Assembly: GCA_033065855.1 (NCBI GenBank)
Contig: JAVXUO010000922.1
Coordinates: forward strand, 1,364,001 to 1,428,000
From: Escallonia rubra
Lineage: Eukaryota > Streptophyta > Magnoliopsida > Escalloniales > Escalloniaceae
Reading direction: 5' to 3'
Length of the DNA: 64,000 nucleotides
The position numbers and the translations under genes were made by a program. Below the pieces are notes generated by a model. It was given only the letters and a program-made list of their open reading frames with translations. It was not told the DNA's origin and did no database searches. Positions 1 to 10,084 of this stretch are shown here, piece by piece (the stretch's first letter is position 1; each line of letters begins with the position of its first letter).

Positions 1-1
1 C

Positions 2-740
2 GAAGCCCTAGCTAAAATCACCGAAAAGAAATGTGAAGATTTCTTTTGGCGCACCGTTGTTTGTCGCTTTGGAATCCCGCGTGTGCTTGTCACTGACAAT
101 GGGAAACAATTCGACAACCCCACATTTCAGACATTTTGTGCCAACCTAACCATTGAGCAACGCTTTACTTCCATAAACAAATGGGCAGACATAAGTTACG
201 AATCGTACACTTCTCCAAGGGATAAAGAAAAAGCTAGACGGGGAGAAAGGGCTATGGGTAGATGAATTACCCAAAATTCTCTGGGCCTACAATACGACGA
301 CGAGAACCCCTACAGGCGAAACTCCTTTCAACTTATCATTTGGGACTGAGGCACTTATTCTTGTTGAAGTGGGATTGCTGTCTCTTTAGCTGACAACCCA
401 CGACCCTGTCCAAAATGAGGAAGCTCTCAGAGCTAACCTTGACCTCCTCGACGAGCGTCGTGAACAAGCGGCAATGCGCCTCACAGCCTACCAGCATCGC
501 GTATCCAAATTTTATGATCAGAGAGTCCGCCATCGTACATTTCGAGTAGGCAACTTAGTCCTGTGCCGCATAGAAGCTTCGGCTCCACGTGAAGCAGTTG
601 GTAAATTAGCAAAAAATTGGGAAGGCCCTTACAGTGTGATGAAGCTAGGAGGTCCATGAGCCTATCACTTGGAACAAATGGATGGAAAGGCAATTCCTCG
701 AACATGGAATGCAACCAATTTAAGACGATATTATTCATGA
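2..740 (+). pseudogene. Ty3/gypsy (Tat-type) pol remnant: integrase C-terminal half
   Basis: Conceptual translation gives the end of a plant Ty3/gypsy polyprotein: an integrase core strand with the motif VTDNGKQF (second catalytic Asp), then the conserved stretches WAYNTT, PFNLSFGTEA and the C-terminal KFYDQRVRHR / GPYSV region, ending in LRRYYS and a stop at 738-740. The coding sequence is dead. A small deletion near 178-180 shifts the frame from 2 to 3, and in-frame stops follow at 192-194 (TAA), after GLLSL (TAG) and after LGGP (TGA). The TAA sits where the catalytic glutamate of NGQTEVTN is expected. The family assignment rests on the antisense gene, hairpin array and 3' LTR that follow. 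The 5' part of the element lies outside the window. Confidence 0.9.
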
Positions 741-768
741 GCAAGGCCGCGGGGGGCCATCCTTTCCC

Positions 769-804
769 TCCATCTTGGTTAGACAATTCTATAGCATCAA
801 AATA
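769..804. repeat. Direct repeat flanking the antisense coding module (copy 1)
   Basis: This segment matches 3192-3229 with only small indels. Both copies begin CTCCATCTTGGTTAGACA and end in ATCAAAA(T/C)AAG. The two copies bracket the antisense coding remnant, one just past the end of pol and one at the start codon of the antisense gene. Confidence 0.75.
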
Positions 805-1124
805 AGACCTTGCTCATGACTAATTTTGCTTGTTCCGGACCAATCATGCCTAAATTTAGATCGCCTTCAAATTTTTAAGTTTAAGCTGACTCCACGGCGT
901 ATTACAGCCAAGCAGTCTAGTTGTTCTATTTTATTTTTCTCCGATTTACATGGCCATTGATGTATGTATCTCCATTTTGAATGAAAAGTTATTTGCATAA
1001 CGGTTGATGACATCAATGATTCGCAAAATAAAAGCCTTGTATTGCATTAAGGAGGAGAATTACACATTGGAAACTCTAAAAGCTAACCTAATAGCTAAAA
1101 CAAGGCAATCCTAGTCTATTCGTT

Positions 1125-3210
1125 CTACTCGGTAAAATTTCCTTCTAGTCCCATTTCCTGAGGACAATCCTCAAACACAGACGGCTCTTGCCTCAAAACA
1201 GTCCCAGATGCTGAGCCAAAAACACCCAAACTACGGCTAACGGAAGGACTAGTGAGCGTCTGGGAACAAGCAGCCTTCCTCTGTTCGGCTTCTTCGGCCA
1301 GACGTTCGGCTTCAGCAGCAACTTCTCGGGCAAACTTGTGCTCATAGATGCTCATGTCAAGATCAGGATGATCTTTGGAAACATCGCTCTTGTATTCGTT
1401 ATAACCATGCACAAGTGCCCCCTTCGAATCTCGGTAGCATTGGTCGATGAAGGCCTTGGACCTCTTGAACTATTGAACAGCCTGAAGAGCGACTGTTGAT
1501 TTCTTGGCCTCTAAATGACTAACTCGAGCTGAAAGTTCAGCGTTCTTGGCAGTCAATCCGGTGTTGGCTAGCTCCAGTCGCTTCACCTTCTTGCTCAAAT
1601 CCTCAACTTTCTTCTTGGCCTTCCTGTGAAACTTGTTCTCTATCATGACTTTGTTCTTCTCTTTATCCAACACTTTGTCCACAACAATTAGCTTCTCTGT
1701 GCCAATCTACACCTGCGCCCTAGCCTGCACGACGACAAGTGAGGATCAAATACGATAACTTCCAATGAAAAGAAGAGGAGAAATAGACCTGTGACATCAA
1801 CTGGAGCATCCCGTTAGCTGTGTCTGTAGGGCCATAGGTCGACAGTGTCTTGCGGTCCATATGAATGATCACATGACTAGACCAATCGCACGCTGTGCGA
1901 GGAGACTTGAAGACTGACTCCTCAACGGACACCCCCAGGCAGGGCAATGAGGAGCATCAGCAGTCCGAACAAAGGACGATGTAGCTCTACTTCCAGCTCT
2001 ACTCGACATTTTCCTCTTCTTAGGAGCTCCCTTGGACTTGTCCGCTGTAGACAGGCCCAAGACACAGTCCTCAGTCTGCACCTGAGTCTCCTTCGGTTGG
2101 GACCCAGAGATTAGCGCGCCGAAATCCAAGTCCGGCATATCTTCCTCTTCAACGTCGTGAATAGAAGCCAACTCGTCGGGGATAATGTCTCCCAAAAGCC
2201 CCTGAGCGTTGAACATCGGAGGATCCCCTTGCACACGAGACATGATTTCGCCCCCGTGCAAAACAATAGTAAGATCACCATTAAAGATCAGGCAAACACG
2301 AGGCTTGATAAGAACATTTACCGGGATCATTTTTGCCCTCTTCTTCCTCGTCAAAATCTTGAGGCTCAGGAGAAAAGATGATGCAACACTCGCGAAGTTG
2401 ATCGTTACTCAGAGGATATCTGGATTCTAAAGGTTCAGCTCCCTTGAGCTTTTCAATATGTTCAAGGTCGGTCTCCGACAACTCATTTTCTTTTAGTGTA
2501 TTATAAACTCTAGTATCGCATTTTGGAAGCCACACATTGCAGACTTCGCTCCGTTGAGACTTAGGCAATTTGAGAAATAGGAACCTCTCCTTCCGGTGAT
2601 GGTTGGATGAGGGTGGGTGTGGAAATAAGTTGGCGTCGGCCTTTGGGCGTCGACTCAAGAAATACCAACCTACATGTTTAGTAATCGTACAGATAGTAAA
2701 AAACCATCTGAATACTCTAACTCTAGGCCTCAACCCAAGCTTATGGCATTGATAGATGAAAAAACTCATAAAGCGCCATGCGTGAGGGGAATATTGTCCA
2801 GGCGCAAGTCCATAGACATTCAAAACCTTGATAAATAAGGGACGAAGAGGAACCCTAAAACCATTGAGGAACATGTCCCAATAAATACTTATCTCGTCGA
2901 TTGTAGTCATATTAGCTTATTAATCCTCATCAGGAAGCCTAAGTTTTACAATTGACGGAATCTCGCAACGCTCCCGTAGAAGCTTTAAGTCATAGCTACT
3001 TAATTTGCTTCTAAGTGTATGCGCGACAAAAGGCTTAGGGGACCGAGCGTTCTCCTTTAGAACTTCATTGGCAGAAACTCCCCTTAACTCTTCGAAAGGC
3101 ACCAAGGGAACACCCGTTTCTAAAAATAGGGGGTCAAAGGTAGGTTCTATTCAAACACCACGAGAATCGATATTAGGCTCAGAAACATGTTCTCCATCTT
3201 GGTTAGACAT
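1125..3210 (-). pseudogene. Antisense ORF of Tat-lineage retrotransposon (putative gypsy-type transposon domain)
   Basis: The minus strand encodes a long degenerate protein opposite in direction to pol. It starts at an ATG at 3208-3210 (MSNQDGEHVSEP) and is interrupted by several stops and frame changes. The 2910-2281 segment carries the recognisable domain: a GFRVPLRP stretch, then GLAPGQYSPHAWRF and FRWFFTI, the pattern of plant 'putative gypsy type transposon' proteins (PF04195-like). Downstream come an acidic linker (about 2354-1990) and a Lys/Glu/Leu-rich coiled coil (1682-1470). Antisense genes of this kind between pol and the 3' LTR are known in Grande/Retand-type Tat elements; their function is not established. 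The domain is assigned from pattern memory, not a search. Confidence 0.75.
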
Positions 3211-3530
3211 AATTCTAGATCAAAACAAGAGATTTCAACAGAAATTGGGAAAAGTTTTGAAGCTTTCTTGAAAAGAGGAGGACGATATTCAAACTACTTA
3301 AAAACCTTCTTCAAAGCCCCAATCTCGCTATCTCTCTAACACTAGAGAAATGAAACAAGCAAAAAGAGGTAAAAAAGTTTACCCCTTTAAATAAAAACAG
3401 ATCCTCCATCCAACGGATGAGATCTTATGACCGTTGCAATACCCTAAACACGTGGCGTGCATCCAATAATATCACCGGGGGGAAAATTTACCCATTTACC
3501 CCATGACGAAAGTTTCAACATAACCGAGTA

Positions 3531-4490
3531 GATGAGCTACTTTGGTCCCAGCCTCTACCGAGCAGACGAGCTACTTTGGTCCCAGCCACTGCCGAGCAGA
3601 CGAGCGCATTGGACCACACGCCCCTACTCTAACCGAGCAGACGAGCTACTTTGGTCCCAGCCACTGCCGAGAAGACGAGCGCATTGGGCCACACGCCTCT
3701 ACTTTAACCGTGTAGACAAGCTATTTTGGTCACAGCCTCTGCTGAGCAAACGAGCGCATTGGACCACACGCCTCTACTCTAACCGAGTAGACGAGCTCTT
3801 ATGAGGCCTCTACTCGGCTTGGCCGAGTAGACGAGCCCTTGAGGTACCTCTACTCAGCCAAGCCGAGTAGACGAGCTCCTATGAGGCCTCTACTCGGCCA
3901 AGTAGAGGCCTAGACAAGCCCTTGAGGTACCTCTACTCGGCCAAGCCGAGTAGACGAACTCCTATGAGGCCTCTACTCGGCGAAGCCGAGTAGACGAGCC
4001 TTTGAGGTACCTCTACTCGGCCAAACCGAGTAGACGGCCTCTATTCTGCCAAGCCGAGTAGACGAGCTCTTGAGGTACTTGTACTCGGCCAAGTTGAGTA
4101 GACGAACTCCTATGAGGCCTCTACTCGGCCAAGCCGAGTAGACGAGCCCTTGAGGTACCTCTACTCGGCCAAGCTGAGTAGACGAACTCCTATGAGGCCT
4201 CTACTCAGCCAAGCCGAGTAGATGAGCCCTTGAGGTAGCCGAGTAGACGAACTCCTATGAGGCCTCTAATCGGCCAAACTGAGTAGACGAGCCCTTGAGG
4301 TACCTTTAATCAACCAAGCCGAGCAGACGAACTCCTATGAGGCCTCTACTCGGCCACGCCGAGTTGCCTAGCCCTTGAGGTACCTCTACTCGACCAAGCC
4401 GAGTATATGAACTCCTATGAGGCCTCTACTCGGCTAAGCCGAGTAGACGAGCCCTTGAGGAAATATCTGCTCGGCCAAACCTAGTAGAGA
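3531..4490. repeat. Tandem hairpin array upstream of the 3' LTR
   Basis: Two related arrays lie end to end. From 3531 to about 3790 there are roughly three copies of a unit of about 76 bp containing CTACTTTGGTCCCAGCC and GCATTGGACCACACGCC. From about 3790 to 4490 there are about nine degenerate copies of a unit of about 80 bp made of two half-units, one ending CTCCTATGAGGCC and the other CCCTTGAGGTACC. The half-units are joined by the inverted repeat CTACTCGGC-CAA-GCCGAGTAG, so nearly every junction can form a hairpin of 9-10 bp. Tandem repeats at this place, between the last gene and the 3' LTR, are typical of Tat/Ogre elements. Confidence 0.9.
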
Positions 4491-4576
4491 AGCTTCTTAA
4501 AGGGATCTGATGAGGAGATCTGTAGTGATGCTATAATTCCATATTCTTCAAAAAAGAACATGGAATATGGGGCAAA

Positions 4577-4987
4577 TGATATGGGAGAAAAAATACCGCC
4601 TAGGAGATGGGGACACGTGTCACCATCTAATGGAGAAGTGGGAACTGGTAACCACCCACCTTCCTACTATTTATTTATCCATTATGACAAATAACCCCTG
4701 CTTAATAGTAGTAACTACCCATGAGTAAGAGTAACCTCCCATTAGTCTGGTAACTCCCTAATTAAAGGGGAAATAACTAACCCCTAAGGGGGGCACTCTA
4801 TAAGAGGAAAAGAGGAGAACAACTGAAAGGGAAGTAACTAAATCCGAGTCAAGAGTAAACCCATCTTAAGAATTTTCTGACTTAAGCATCGGAGAACTCC
4901 CGTCGGAAACCCTTCCGGCGAGTCACCGGTGTTGTCTTTTCTGTATAGGTCTGTTCACAAAGCGAGTTCCGGATTTCAGCCACAACA
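4577..4987 (+). mobile_element. 3' LTR of the Tat-type gypsy element
   Basis: The probable LTR starts TGATATGGGAG, after a purine-rich tract (about 4550-4573), and ends CAGCCACAACA, about 411 bp in all. It contains a TATA-like TATAAG at 4799-4804 followed by a purine-rich leader, as expected for an LTR promoter. The 5' LTR is outside the window, so neither the exact ends nor the target duplication can be verified; the 5 bp after the LTR are GGTAC. Confidence 0.65.
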
Positions 4988-5284
4988 GGTACAAAATTCC
5001 ATGACCGGAAATCAAGAAGACCATTTATACTTTTGACTCAATGCGGCAAAAAGTACCCAAACACGACTCTTAATCAAGAAGAAAAAGCAAATGTGCTACT
5101 TTGTTTTGTTTAAGAGTTAATTACGTGGTTGACCACTATACTATTAGGCAAATTTCACTTTGACCACTGAACTTTGATTTGTGTCAAAGTGACCATTGGG
5201 TGGGGGGGGGGGGGGGTTGGATTCAATACTGACTGGTGTCGTTGCATTATTTTTGCTACATTAAAGAAAAAATCTTTATGTCAG
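4988..5284. other. Intergenic; poly-G run and fragment of a dispersed repeat
   Basis: No coding potential was seen. The 5131-5220 stretch (around GACCACTATACTATTAGGC and TTTGACCACTGAACTTTG) has the look of one end of a dispersed long-TIR element, but no matching inverted end was found nearby. A G-homopolymer of about 15 bases follows TTGGGT near 5200. Confidence 0.4.
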
Positions 5285-5605
5285 TGTTAAGCATGATAAC
5301 ATTGTTGGGCCCATTCTCTAAAAGCTTAAGCTTTTAGAGCAGATGGTAACTTAACATGGTATCAGAGCTATGATTTAGCAAGGTCTTGGGTTCGATTCTT
5401 CCAGCTTGCATATATGGTCCCCCTTTATTATAGTGTTATTTACACTCAGTTTATTTCTGACTTGGTCTGTCTCTCCACGTGCAATCGGGGGCTTGCACGT
5501 GAGGGCAAGTGTTAAGCATGATAACATTGTTGGACCCATTCTCTAAAAGGTTAAGCTTTAAGCAGATGGTAACTTATAAGTTACCATCTACAGATGGTAA
5601 CTTAA
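5285..5605 (+). mobile_element. TRIM (terminal-repeat retrotransposon in miniature)
   Basis: Two short direct repeats beginning TGTTAAGCATGATAACATTG lie at 5285-5356 (72 bp) and from 5510. Immediately after the left repeat is TGGTATCAGAGC (5357-5368), complementary to the 3' end of initiator tRNA-Met, the standard primer-binding site of plant LTR elements. The internal part is only about 153 bp and has no coding capacity. The right repeat matches the left up to about 5576 and is then disturbed by a perfect 26-bp palindrome at 5564-5589 that inverts part of the LTR end. Such an element depends on proteins of other retrotransposons. Confidence 0.85.
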
Positions 5606-5881
5606 AAGCTTAAAGTCTTAATTCACTTACATTGCTGTACATAATTGAAAGTGTGTGTTAAGCGAGTCAACTATATTGGTTTCCAGTGAGTTCGATGCGG
5701 AATCTTTAATCACTGATCCCGCTGGACTTGAATCTAATCGGAAATCACAATTTGTACAGTGATTTAAAAGGCGTGTAAGATTGTTTAACGAAATTATATT
5801 ATGTGTTATATACAGTTCTGTGGCCAATTAGTATACTGATTTATCCTTAATTTTTACCGTCATCTACAATAGGTTCAGTTA
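5606..5881. other. Non-coding junction between TRIM and CACTA element
   Basis: No gene or repeat is recognised. If the CACTA element once extended left, its transposase (TNP2) part and 5' terminus are gone; no CACTA 5' terminus or subterminal GCGACGG repeats occur upstream of 5882. Confidence 0.4.
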
Positions 5882-6628
5882 ATGGATAGACCAGTGGCCT
5901 CCTGCTTGAAATTACTAGCTGAAGGCCCTAACAAACAAACATCCTGTTACGGAGGCTATATCATCAACGAGTTTAGGTTTAACGTAAAAGATGATGACCG
6001 AACAAAACAAACCCAAAACAGTGGAGTCTTGGTCAACGGCGACTGTTATGCCGAGAATTGCATGGACTTTTACGGAGAGCTAGATGAGATTGTTGAGCTA
6101 ACATATCTGGGTTCCCAAAACCGCCTGGTAATGTTCAAGTGTACGTGGTTCGATGTCACATGCAGTAGAGGAATCCGTGTTAGCTCTCAAAGGATTGTAG
6201 ATGTCAATGTTAAGTCAAGACTTGCATCAGACGAGCCCTTTGTGTTTGCTAGTCAAGTTGTACAAGTCTTTTATGCGGAGGACGTCGCCAATCTCAAATA
6301 TCATTGGTATACAATTATCAAGTCCAAGAAATTTCCCGTGACATATGAGAGTGAGCTAGACTCCTTTCAAGCCGACCAACCACCTGTCTCGTTCCCTGTT
6401 GAGGTCAACAACGAGGAGGACGATCTTCCTCTTCCAACAACACTTCATGTAGGAGAAGAAGTCGTAGATGATGACGCGAAAGACGTGGAAAGTGTTGGAG
6501 ATGATGTGACCGAGTCTATTGATGAAGAGGATGAATTAGAAGATGAAGAGGACGACGAGTCCCACGAAGAAGAGAACGACGAGGAAAGTGATGAAGATGA
6601 TGATGATTCTCAAACTGAAAATGATTGA
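5882..6628 (+). CDS. CACTA element protein segment with DUF4216 domain and acidic tail
   Basis: A 248-codon open frame. Residues about 20-160 match DUF4216, the domain usually found in the C-terminal part of CACTA TNP2-type transposase proteins: the NSGV block, MDFYGELDEIVELTY, RLVMFKCTWFDV, then DPFVFASQ-like DEPFVFASQVVQVFYAED. From about residue 180 the chain is almost entirely Glu/Asp with Ser. The frame has no internal stop, but the upstream exons with the catalytic region are missing; the AG just before (TTCAG, 5875-5879) could be an old splice acceptor, so the ATG at 5882 may not be a true start. A second copy of the same domain is at 61280-61857. Its cellular role is unknown. Confidence 0.85.
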   Translation: MDRPVASCLKLLAEGPNKQTSCYGGYIINEFRFNVKDDDRTKQTQNSGVLVNGDCYAENCMDFYGELDEIVELTYLGSQNRLVMFKCTWFDVTCSRGIRVSSQRIVDVNVKSRLASDEPFVFASQVVQVFYAEDVANLKYHWYTIIKSKKFPVTYESELDSFQADQPPVSFPVEVNNEEDDLPLPTTLHVGEEVVDDDAKDVESVGDDVTESIDEEDELEDEEDDESHEEENDEESDEDDDDSQTEND

Positions 6629-6797
6629 CTTGTAATGTTGTAACATCATGGGAAAAATGTAGTAACATTTTAGAACTTGGTTTGGATTGATGTGTTTTTG
6701 CACCTCCGTTCATATATATATATATATATATAGTGCCGATGATGATTTCTGCCAAATTATTGTTTTTAACGTGTTAATGTCTTTGTAATTTATCTAT

Positions 6798-9437
6798 ATG
6801 AAGTCAGATATGGATAGGATACGGGCTATTCGTGGCTGGGCTGGACGCCGAACTGCTTCCTCCCCGGTGGGTCGTACCTCGTCATTGCCCACAGATGACG
6901 AGGCACAGAGTGATCGCGTACAGCAGATAGGGCCCCAGCCCCAGCCATCGCCCCAGCCCGACGCAGATTCATCCCACACGCGCGTTGATTCTCCTTCTTC
7001 CGTGGGTTCTACCTCAGGTATAGTTGATAACGGTGTTTAGTACATTTTCGCTAGCTTTATATTTAAAGTATATTCGAACTGTATTAATGTTTGTGTTTTG
7101 TAGGATCTCGACGAGGCCGTGGTCCGACACGCGGGGTACGCATCGACCCCCAGCATAAACAGAGAATTACGCTCACCCAGGAGGGCCTGTAAGTAAAAAA
7201 AATATCACATGCCTTATATTTAAAATTTTGGGGTGTTAATTTATATTTGAACTGTATTAATTTATTTATTTACTTCTTTGGTAGGATCTTGGAGAATCAG
7301 GCGAGGACGAAGATCAACGTTCTTGTGAAGGGCCGATTCTTCGAGCCACGCCTGTACTGGAAGGACTGGGATGCCGCTGCGAGGGAGTCCCTATGGGAGG
7401 AGTGGCTGGTACGGTGAAGTATTTTTTTCAGCGATAGTATTTGTTTGGGTCAAATACACGTAGGTACCCTAGAACTACCACAAAATCTCAATTTAGGGTC
7501 CCAAAGTTTAATTTTTACACATAAGGGCCTGTAACTCCAAATTTGCAACAAGTAAGGGCATCCGTCCACTTTCTTAACGATCTAAGCTTTTCCGTCAGGG
7601 GCTTTTTTGGGTTTCTATATTTGGGTGTTTTAAAAGCCGCCCACTCACGACCAACACCACCGGCAACACCATACGGCTACCATGCCAACAACTGTCCCTG
7701 CCATCGCTCCCCCATCACCACGATCCACCGCCGACCAACGCCGTTCGGCGACCAACACCTCTCCCCCATCACAACGATCCACCCACGACCAATACCGCTC
7801 CCTCATCACCACGATCCAACGTCGACCAAAACTGTCTGGGGACCCCGCTGGTAGTGGCCCCACCACCCCATTACCACGACCAACCGCCGGCCACAACCAC
7901 AGCGGCACACTTCAGGCCGCCGGCCACCACCAATCATGCCAACCCACCAACAGCCACCGCTGGCGAACAATTAATCCAGATCCCGACAAACCCACGACCA
8001 CCAATCGCCACAGATCCTTACCAGCAAACCCATGACCACCCAAAACCTTACCTGCAAACCCACGACCACGACCATCAAAACCTTACCTGCAATCTGGTTC
8101 TTTATTGTTCCACCGCCGGCGAGACCCTCCGGCAACCACCACCCAACTGCTCAACACCCTCTGGCAAAGACCAACCACTGCTCACCGCCGGTTCGAATCC
8201 TACGCCAATTCCGTCCGTTTTTCGTGATCTGCTTTGGCCTCCATTTTTTGCGATCTCCTTTGGCCAATCCAACTCATGTGTATTAAATACCCACCTAAAA
8301 CAAACTCACTCTCTCTCACAGTCTCTCTGTCTCACGATGAAACCCAAATATAGAAATCCAAAAATGCCCCTGACGGAAAAGCTTGGATCGTTAAGAAAGT
8401 GGACGGATGCCCTTACTTGTTGCAAATTTGGAGTTACAGGCCCTTATGTGTAAAAATTAAACTTTGGGACCCTAAATTGAGACTTTGTGGTAGTTCCAGG
8501 ATACCTACGTGTATTTGACCCTATTTGTTTAATTAGAGTTTGTTTTCTGTAGTTAATTTGTGTTATTGAATGCCTTACAGGAGGGGTTCACGTTTGACTC
8601 GCCTGAGCAGCAGGCACTGGGGCATCAAGCCTTCTTTGCTTACATCGCCAAGAATTACTGCCGATGGCTCCACGACGCACGGGACCGGGCGAATAAGATG
8701 CTGCCCGAGGGTGCCCTGATGACGGAGATGACGAGATATCCCCCACATTGGATATCTCACGGTGTATGGGGGGAGATGATAGATCGGTGGGCTACGGATC
8801 CAGGCTGGGACGCCAAGAGTAAGAACGGGGCCAAGAACAAACAGAACAGAGATCCGACGCACACGCGGGGGGGGGGGGGTCGGTGCCACACGACATCGTT
8901 CGACACATGAACGCGGTTGAGCACCCAGATCTGGAGGAGGATGAGGTCATAGCTCTGACGTATAGTCAGACGTACGTACGGAAGAAGGACAAGGACGAGG
9001 CGCACTGGGCGGGCGACAATATTTCAGATATTGCCCGGCGGATCGATGTGAGTCAATTTGTTTAAGTTGTTAATTTTTTGTCTTTCTATCCTCAATGTTT
9101 GTTGCGTTAATTAATGCCCTAACATATCGTTAAATCACTATTTTTGCAGGCCTCGTATGAACAGCTTAGAGGATTCGAGCAGCAGTCCGGACAGCCATCA
9201 GCGTCCACTAGTACGGGTGCAAGTACTGGGGCATTGAAGCGATGGCTGGATACGCCGGAGGTCGTCAATGGGCCGAAAGGCCGCATACGCGACCTGCCTA
9301 GCACGACTGCTTGTGCCGTGATAGGAGCGTCCTCACCCCCTGCTGCCCCTCCACAGACACCGACTCCTCAGCGTCCGTTGAACGACGAGGAGATCCAGCG
9401 CATTGCTACGGTGGTGATGAGGATGATCAGGGAGTAG
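6798..9437 (+). pseudogene. Transposase_24-type (Ptta/En/Spm) gene, five exons, frameshifted
   Basis: Reading across plausible splice sites gives a protein of the plant Ptta/En/Spm family (Transposase_24-like). Exons: 6798-7017, 7104-7188, 7285-7408, 8581-9047, 9150-9437, with GT donors at 7018, 7189, 7409 and 9048 and TAG/CAG acceptors. Recognisable pieces are RGRGPTRG, YWKDWDAAARESLWEEWL, FFAYIAKNYCRWLHDAR, PPHWISHGVWGEMIDRW, and an SKNGAKNKQNR block before HTRGGG. A G-homopolymer at about 8868-8879 shifts the frame within exon 4, so the copy is probably dead. Intron 3 (7409-8580) is enlarged by the MULE insertion. Such proteins accompany TNP2 in CACTA elements; the exact role of this family is unclear. 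Confidence 0.8.
7447..8521 (+). mobile_element. MULE 1: non-autonomous Mutator-like element with long TIRs
   Basis: The element begins GGGTCAAATACACGTAGG and ends with the inverted copy. TIRs are about 180 bp (7447-7627 and 8337-8521) and nearly identical. A 9-bp target duplication TATTTGTTT lies at 7438-7446 and 8522-8530. The size, long TIRs and 9-bp duplication define a Mutator-like element. No transposase is encoded. The core (7630-8335) is GC-rich and repeats CCACGACCA-like words; its open frames are low-complexity Pro/Thr/His peptides without family resemblance. Confidence 0.93.
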
Positions 9438-10084
9438 GATCAACAGGGTACCGCTGCTCGACATGCCGAGCCGGCCCCGGATCAGCAGGATCCAGATCCG
9501 GGACTCGACAACCCCTGATGAACCCCTTCTCGTGCCCATTCCCAGCTTCCCCCCCCCCCCCCCACGCCCGGCTTGTACTCTTCTCCCCTCCCCTAACCGG
9601 CTGTATCCGGTTCCCGCTTTGTACATAATGAGTCTTTTTTATAATAAATATTTTTTATGATTGATTATATATATTTCTTTGTGAATTGATTATTGCGCGT
9701 TGTTGTTGAGAAATAAAAATTTTATTACAGGTCTGGGTAATAGAAAAAAAATTCAAATTTTTTTTTACTTTTGGCGACAGATTAATTCCGTAGCTAAAAG
9801 TGTTCCTACTGTCAGTTAATTAGCGACGGACTATTCCGTCGCTAATTTGACAAAAAAGAAAATAAATTAAAATACTTAAAATATAATTAGAGACGGATAT
9901 TCCGTCGCTAATTAAAAATAAATTCGTCGCAAAAACTTACATATTACACGACGGATTTGAAAATTCCGTCGCCAAACTATTAGTAACGGATTTTTATACG
10001 AGGGACTTTTAGCGACGGTAAATCCGTCGCTAAAACATTTAGCGACGGATTTACCCGTCGCTAAAAACCTTTTTTCTTGTAGTG
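9438..10084. repeat. 3' subterminal region of CACTA element 1
   Basis: After the stop codon comes an AT-rich 3' part and then, from about 9775, at least eight copies of an 11-13 bp motif (TTAGCGACGGA and its complement TCCGTCGCTAA), ending at the terminus at 10084. Subterminal motifs of this type are binding sites for the TNPA-like protein in known CACTA elements. Confidence 0.8.

Larger units (their letters stand above)
5882..10084 (+). mobile_element. CACTA (En/Spm) element 1, 5'-truncated
   Basis: The right end CTTTTTTCTTGTAGTG finishes at 10084; on the other strand it reads CACTACAAGAAAA, the classic plant CACTA terminus. The 9780-10070 subterminal part carries many direct and inverted copies of TTTAGCGACGGA. 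Inside are a DUF4216 coding segment (5882-6628) and a Transposase_24-type gene (6798-9437). The catalytic TNP2 transposase part is absent and no left terminus is seen, so this is a defective copy. A MULE (7447-8521) is nested in it. Confidence 0.88.

Noticed and set aside
3531-4490. Regular repeats considered as a CRISPR array
   Set aside because: Units are contiguous without unique spacers, lie in a plant retrotransposon and are followed by an LTR.
6516-6755. His-rich open frame on the minus strand
   Set aside because: Complement of the Glu/Asp-rich tail of the DUF4216 frame (GAA/GAT read backwards).
7854-8453. 199-codon open frame inside MULE 1
   Set aside because: It runs out of the low-complexity core into the TIR itself, so its end is terminal-repeat sequence, not a gene.
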